Shown here: positions 59,205 through 64,000 of the stretch, one piece after another
Numbering within the stretch: the first letter of the stretch is position 1
Layout: every line of letters starts with the position of its first letter
The notes under the pieces: model-generated
Databases searched by the model: none
What the model was told of the DNA's origin: nothing
Seen by the model: the letters and a program-made list of their open reading frames with translations, nothing else
Translations under genes and position numbers: made by a program
DNA from: an uncultured Pseudomonadales bacterium
GTDB lineage: Bacteria; Pseudomonadota; Gammaproteobacteria; Pseudomonadales; Pseudohongiellaceae
NCBI GenBank assembly: GCA_938091935.1
Contig: CALKNV010000001.1
Span: 62,001 to 126,000, forward strand
Direction of reading: 5' to 3'
DNA length: 64,000 nt

Positions 59205-61007
59205 TCAATTTTGCATATCAGGTGTGACCCTGAGCACCTCAGTGACCGTGGTTAGCCCTGCAGCAACTTTCTGGGCACCACTCAAACGCAGACTCAACAT
59301 GCCTTCTTTATACGCTTGTCTGCGTAACTCAGGCAGATCGGCTTTATCGTCTGCAAAGCGAAACAGCGACTCGGTGAACGGCATCACCTCATAGATTCCT
59401 TCACGCCCCAAAAAGCCGGTTTCGCGACATTCCAGACAGCCCTCAGCGATCGCGGCCTTCTTTGGCAACTTGACTTTCCATGGCAGGGTAAGGGTATCCC
59501 AAGCCTCCTGATCCATCTCAGTGGTTTGCTTACAGTGCGGGCAAAGTACTCTCACCAATCGTTGCGCCATGATCCCGATTACTGTTGCCTTTAACAGGTA
59601 AGGTGGTACTCCTAATTCAAGCAGTCGCGTGATTGCAGAAGGTGCGTCATTGGTATGCAGAGTAGTAAAAACCAGGTGTCCGGTTAGCGCCGCCTGGATT
59701 GCCATCTCTGCAGTAGGCAAGTCACGTACCTCACCAATCATAATGATGTCCGGATCCTGGCGCAGCAGAGCCTTAACCCCATCGGCGAATCCCAGGTCGA
59801 TGTTCTCCTGCACCTGCATCTGATTAAAGCTGTCCTCCACCATCTCGATAGGATCTTCGATAGTGCAAACATTTACTTCCTCTGTCGCCAGGGACTTGAG
59901 GGTGGAGTAAAGGGTGGTGGTTTTACCACTACCGGTGGGGCCGGTGATTACAACGATACCGTGATTATTCGAAGTGATTTTATTCCAGCGTTTAAGGTCA
60001 TCGTTCACTAGACCGAGCGCCTCGAAAGGCTTCAGCAATACTTCAGGATCGAAGATACGCATGACCAGTTTTTCGCCAAATGCGGTTGGCAGAGTAGAAA
60101 GACGCAGCTCAACTTCATCACCGTTCGGGCTCTTGGTCTTGATGCGACCGTCCTGAGGCTTGCGTTTCTCGGCCACGTTCATGCGGCCCAAAATCTTGAG
60201 GCGACTGGTAACCGCACTCAGTGCAGTCATGGGCAGGGCGTAGACCGTGTAGAGCACCCCGTCGATACGAAAGCGGATATTTCCTTTCTCCCGCCGGGGT
60301 TCAATATGAATATCACTGGCTCGCTGTTCGAATGCATACTGTAACAACCAGTCAACAACATTGACGATGTGTTGATCATTGGCTTCTGGATCCTTGAGCT
60401 TGCCCAACTCCAACATCTGCTCAAGATTGCCAATACCCTTGAGCTGGCTGGCTCCCTGGGTTGCACCCTGAATCGATTTAGAAACACTGTAAAATTCCGA
60501 AGTCAGGCGCTTGATGTCAAGCGGATTGGATACCACTCGCTTGACCAGTTTCCCGGATGTGTGCGACAGCACCGAAACCCAAGCATCCAGGTAAGGCTCG
60601 GCACTGGCAATTATTACTTCCTGTGGATTGTCCGCCACCGCCAGAATTTGGTGGCGCTGGGAAAACTTGTAGTCCATCACTTTGGTGACCTGGGCGACAT
60701 CAATTTTCAGAGGATCGATGCGGAAATAATCCTGACCACACTGCGCACTCAACGCCATGGTCAAAGACTCAATGTCAAGCTTGCGGCCCGGATTCTGTTG
60801 ATCGGCAATTTCCAGATCAGACAGGTAGTGAAGAATATGCTTGCCCCGATGGTCTGCGTCATGGCGGTGCTGGATCGCATTGTCGCAATTAGCCTGGGTG
60901 ATTCGGGAATCCGCCAAAAGACCGTCCAGGAAGACCTTGAGGTCCAGGGGACCCTGTCCCTGACGGACTTCCTTATGCCCCTTCTTTTGCTCTTCGACTG
61001 CGGCCAT
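59205..61007 (-). CDS. GspE/PilB-family secretion ATPase
   Basis: VVITGPTGSGKTTTLYSTL Walker A, DPDIIMIGEVRD, AALTGHLVFTTLHTNDAPSAITRL, CPHC...CLEC zinc tetracysteine. Confidence 0.93.
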   Translation of the reverse strand: MAAVEEQKKGHKEVRQGQGPLDLKVFLDGLLADSRITQANCDNAIQHRHDADHRGKHILHYLSDLEIADQQNPGRKLDIESLTMALSAQCGQDYFRIDPLKIDVAQVTKVMDYKFSQRHQILAVADNPQEVIIASAEPYLDAWVSVLSHTSGKLVKRVVSNPLDIKRLTSEFYSVSKSIQGATQGASQLKGIGNLEQMLELGKLKDPEANDQHIVNVVDWLLQYAFEQRASDIHIEPRREKGNIRFRIDGVLYTVYALPMTALSAVTSRLKILGRMNVAEKRKPQDGRIKTKSPNGDEVELRLSTLPTAFGEKLVMRIFDPEVLLKPFEALGLVNDDLKRWNKITSNNHGIVVITGPTGSGKTTTLYSTLKSLATEEVNVCTIEDPIEMVEDSFNQMQVQENIDLGFADGVKALLRQDPDIIMIGEVRDLPTAEMAIQAALTGHLVFTTLHTNDAPSAITRLLELGVPPYLLKATVIGIMAQRLVRVLCPHCKQTTEMDQEAWDTLTLPWKVKLPKKAAIAEGCLECRETGFLGREGIYEVMPFTESLFRFADDKADLPELRRQAYKEGMLSLRLSGAQKVAAGLTTVTEVLRVTPDMQN

Positions 61008-61152
61008 GTTTGTTGCCCTAACCCAGATGCTGCCTGCTAATTCCCGCGAATTGGTTTGGATCGCAGCGCTTTGCCAAACCCAATATAATGTCTTTCAGCA
61101 AGTTTAACCCTGCACCGACCAAAAACAAACTTTGTTACCCCAGCCCAGAATT

Positions 61153-61181
61153 GAAAAGCCGGACATTGTGCCCGGCTTTTC
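61153..61181. terminator. Intrinsic terminator-like hairpin between converging/adjacent units
   Basis: GAAAAGCCGG ACATTGTGC CCGGCTTTTC 10-bp perfect stem. Confidence 0.8.
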
Positions 61182-61220
61182 ATAATCATCTTCGCGTAAG
61201 CGAGGTATTGTTACTGCGCG

Positions 61221-62735
61221 CTATTCCACAAGTTTTACCCATTCTCCAGCCTCAGGAGTGCCAGATGGGTAATAGCCGTTAAGTAAACGTAGAGTTTCCT
61301 CGGGATAGTTGGCAATGCGACTGGATTGCCCGACCACGGAAAAATCGAAGAATTCGCTGGCCTGCACGTATTTTATTTTCATTTCGTCGCCGAGCAACGT
61401 TTCCCCGCGCTGGATTGCCCGAAATGTTCTAATGCTTTCCAATAATGCGGCATCCACAGTCTCAATATCAGCACTGTCTGTAACTTCACCTCTGAACACA
61501 AACACGCGTGGTCCAAGGTAGATTGCAGCGACTCGCTCTGGATTGCCCGATGCCGAGATTGTTACGCCGGTATGACCAACCAGGCGATATTGTGACAAAG
61601 CTTCAGATTTTTGCAGATCTGTGATTCCCAGCTTTTCTCTAAGAAAGACACGTGGCTCGATGTTTTCCTGAAGACGCTGCGCTTCGACGCGCAAACTGCC
61701 CTTACCAGCCATGCTGGCAGTCACAGTGGTTGTAGTTTCACGTACACCCCATTCATCCGGAAACACCAGGGTATAACCAAGCAAGGTCTGATAATAACGA
61801 TTACGTGCATCCTGCTGTTGCGAGGCGGCGCTGGCACCAATAATTAAACCATCGATCTGCTCCCGAAAAGTAGAGTCATCACTCATCGTGACTTCGCCTT
61901 CTTCTAATTCGCCGACAGAGGCGATGGCTTGCTGTAGACGCGTGTCACTCCGTGGGTGTGTAGCAAACAGGCCGTGATACCCACCGCCACTGCCAGTTAC
62001 CCGACGGTTAAAGTCTTCCTGGTTCTTAAGTACGGTGACAACGTCAATCATGGCCGAAGGGTCATAGCCAGCTTCAAGCAAATACTCGGCGCCAAGGCTG
62101 TCCGCTTCTAGCTCCATCTCGCGGCCAAAACCACTGAGACTGGTCTGGGCCCAGATTGAAGCCACCTCGCTAATCTGGGAACCGGCGTAGCCACTGCCTG
62201 TTGCAACAGCGGTGACAAATCCACCTACTGTCGCGGCTGCATTGGCCAATGCGCCGCGCGCCTGCTGCTGCACAGCGTGGCGTGCGGTAATATGACCAAT
62301 CTCATGGGCAACCACTGCGGCCAACTGCGCTTCCGTATTCATGAAAGTCAGCAGACCACGATTCACATACACATAGCCGCCGGGCAAAGCCATCGCGTTA
62401 ATGCTGGGGCTATCAATAATGGTATAGGTATATCCGAGATTGGGGCGATGGCTCACAGCCGCAATTCGGTTGCCCACCTCAGTCACGTAGGCAAGCAAGT
62501 CCGCATCCTGGTAGACAGGTTGACTTGCCAGCACCTTGGCATGCTCCTCGGCACCGATTTCCTTCTCGCGGCTCTCTGACATGAGAACGAGGTTTGGGCC
62601 ACCAGTGGCGGGATTCACCGCACAAGAAATTAGCACGGGCAGGATGACAGCCGCGCAGATCATCATCAGGAATGTTTTGGGTAAACTGCCGAAGCACAGT
62701 AGAGTCTTCGGTGCGGGAGATCCCAGTTTGGTCAT
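61221..62735 (-). CDS. M48-family periplasmic metalloprotease
   Basis: AAVVAHEIGHITARHAVQQQ (HEXXH), MALPGGYVYVNRGLL, ELEADSLGAEYLLEAGYDP. Confidence 0.93.
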   Translation of the reverse strand: MTKLGSPAPKTLLCFGSLPKTFLMMICAAVILPVLISCAVNPATGGPNLVLMSESREKEIGAEEHAKVLASQPVYQDADLLAYVTEVGNRIAAVSHRPNLGYTYTIIDSPSINAMALPGGYVYVNRGLLTFMNTEAQLAAVVAHEIGHITARHAVQQQARGALANAAATVGGFVTAVATGSGYAGSQISEVASIWAQTSLSGFGREMELEADSLGAEYLLEAGYDPSAMIDVVTVLKNQEDFNRRVTGSGGGYHGLFATHPRSDTRLQQAIASVGELEEGEVTMSDDSTFREQIDGLIIGASAASQQQDARNRYYQTLLGYTLVFPDEWGVRETTTTVTASMAGKGSLRVEAQRLQENIEPRVFLREKLGITDLQKSEALSQYRLVGHTGVTISASGNPERVAAIYLGPRVFVFRGEVTDSADIETVDAALLESIRTFRAIQRGETLLGDEMKIKYVQASEFFDFSVVGQSSRIANYPEETLRLLNGYYPSGTPEAGEWVKLVE

Positions 62736-62774
62736 AATGCCACCTGTCTCATCAATGGCAGCCGGTTGGCATAC

Positions 62775-63470
62775 CTAGCTGCCGTTTACAAAGTCTTTGA
62801 GCTGCGTAGCCAGCCTGTTACAGGCATTGGCTTCAACTCTTGCGATAAGTGGTATCGGAACCACCAGGGCAGGCAGATAGGACTGGCCTGTGGCGTCGGT
62901 GTTAATTGTTCCCACATTACTAAGCGAACCGACATCCCAGACTCGAGCATCAAAGTTGGCGTCATCTTCCCAGGTACCAAACCCGAAGCAACCACCGCCT
63001 CCTGGTCCAATGGTGCAGGAAATTGAGCCTTGTCGATCGGTGGTTTCAGTAAAACCATCCAACCAGACAATATAGCGAATCCCGTATTCGTTCATTTTAG
63101 CTGCTACTACGTCTTCAGCCATCAATTGTTCAAGATCGCGGGTACGCAATGGGGCTGTTCGCGGCTCAAACCAGGGGAACATCGCATCGATGAATTCCTG
63201 TTCGGGAACAATATTGATTGCATTGTCACCGCGGGCCATGCGCTCACCCACACACTCGACAAATTCGCTACGTGTCTCGTAGTCACTGGCCTGGCGACGT
63301 CCTAAAATGACTACCGCCTCATCACTTTCAATGCCAGTTTCTCCCTGTCTGAACTCGTCAACAGTAGTGCTTGTGCAGGCAGCAAGCAGTGCTGCGCTGA
63401 ACAATAACAGCGTCCTGGCGGAGGCAATGCGTACTAGTGCCTTCATGATCAACCTCAGGGTTCGACCCAC
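62775..63470 (-). CDS. Hypothetical lipoprotein
   Basis: LLAACTS lipobox after hydrophobic signal. Confidence 0.7.
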   Translation of the reverse strand: MGRTLRLIMKALVRIASARTLLLFSAALLAACTSTTVDEFRQGETGIESDEAVVILGRRQASDYETRSEFVECVGERMARGDNAINIVPEQEFIDAMFPWFEPRTAPLRTRDLEQLMAEDVVAAKMNEYGIRYIVWLDGFTETTDRQGSISCTIGPGGGGCFGFGTWEDDANFDARVWDVGSLSNVGTINTDATGQSYLPALVVPIPLIARVEANACNRLATQLKDFVNGS

Positions 63471-63491
63471 TATGTCCAGGCCAACTTCAAT

Positions 63492-64000
63492 TTACAGACT
63501 CGCCAACCAATCTCGTACTTCTGGAACCTGGGTAAAGCTTAATGAGAAGCTGGAGGCAAGGTCACGCAAAGCAACCACAGCGGCGTCGTTGATGGCCGCC
63601 TCAGTTGTGCGGAACGTTTCCGTTGGTGTCTTGCCGTAGGAAGTCAGGACCCAGTCGGCAATGTAATCACCTTCAGCCGTAACCAGGCGCATGTTGTATT
63701 TAATCCAGACTTCGTAAACATCTAATTTGGTTTTAGCGGGTAAGGCCAGCTGGAATTCTTCGATAAGCGGTGCGAAAACAGCATCGACGCCTCGTGCCTC
63801 GGCGGCTTCCATGCTGTCCACCACCACAACTTCTTCGAACATGGCAGGCAGTACCGCATTGAACAGTTCAATGTGCGACTGCCCGCTCTCGATATTAAAT
63901 TCTTCGGCGCCAGTCTCGGAATATTCCAGATAAGCGAATTCGCGCAAGGCATCATCGTAATAGACGGCGACGGTTAGTGGCAGTTTGCTAATATTTGGCG
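63492..64000 (-). CDS. Hypothetical protein, N-terminus beyond window end
   Basis: Open frame continues upstream of the track ATG: NISKLPLTVAVYYDDALREFAYLEYS... Confidence 0.7.
   Translation of the reverse strand, partial: PNISKLPLTVAVYYDDALREFAYLEYSETGAEEFNIESGQSHIELFNAVLPAMFEEVVVVDSMEAAEARGVDAVFAPLIEEFQLALPAKTKLDVYEVWIKYNMRLVTAEGDYIADWVLTSYGKTPTETFRTTEAAINDAAVVALRDLASSFSLSFTQVPEVRDWLASL

Noticed and set aside
1-64000. tRNA genes, rRNA genes, CRISPR arrays, intact insertion sequences or prophage
   Set aside because: None seen by eye; a tRNAscan-SE and CRISPR search would be needed to exclude small or divergent cases.

Overview
The window is a gammaproteobacterial chromosome segment, inferred from gene content and order. 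It is mostly housekeeping: hemW 3' end, phhB, argE-argA, folA-thyA-lgt, ptsP-rppH, imelysin, gcvR, polB, a sulfite-oxidase-family enzyme, lhr, lepB-like, gcvTHP, pepQ, LPS-core genes (waaA, hldE, lpxL, carbamoyltransferase, waaG, waaC, waaF), a GspE/PilB ATPase and an M48 protease. No tRNA, rRNA, CRISPR array or prophage was seen. The most interesting items are not explained by the ORF track: (1) a periplasmic redoxin gene (30118..30708) with an in-frame TGA at the first position of its CxxC-type active site (DW-U-PFC), followed by a stem-loop matching the bacterial SECIS consensus, so a candidate selenoprotein; (2) an encapsulated-ferritin-like (EncFtn) gene (6913..7200) interrupted by one in-frame TAA where Glu is expected, with no encapsulin shell gene in the window; (3) a promoter-to-terminator structured RNA candidate (~24145..24398) with an extended Shine-Dalgarno sequence, mutually exclusive hairpins and many GGA motifs; (4) a four-gene overlapping operon (39219..44176) pairing a degenerate LpxL-like acyltransferase, HlyD adaptor, C39 peptidase-ABC exporter and a REP-type transposase with its catalytic residues replaced; (5) a class III cyclase-like gene and a PilZ gene each split by a one-base shift in a homopolymer; (6) a consensus LexA box just upstream of lhr. 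All calls come from reading motifs and the supplied ORF translations. No searches or folding programs were run.
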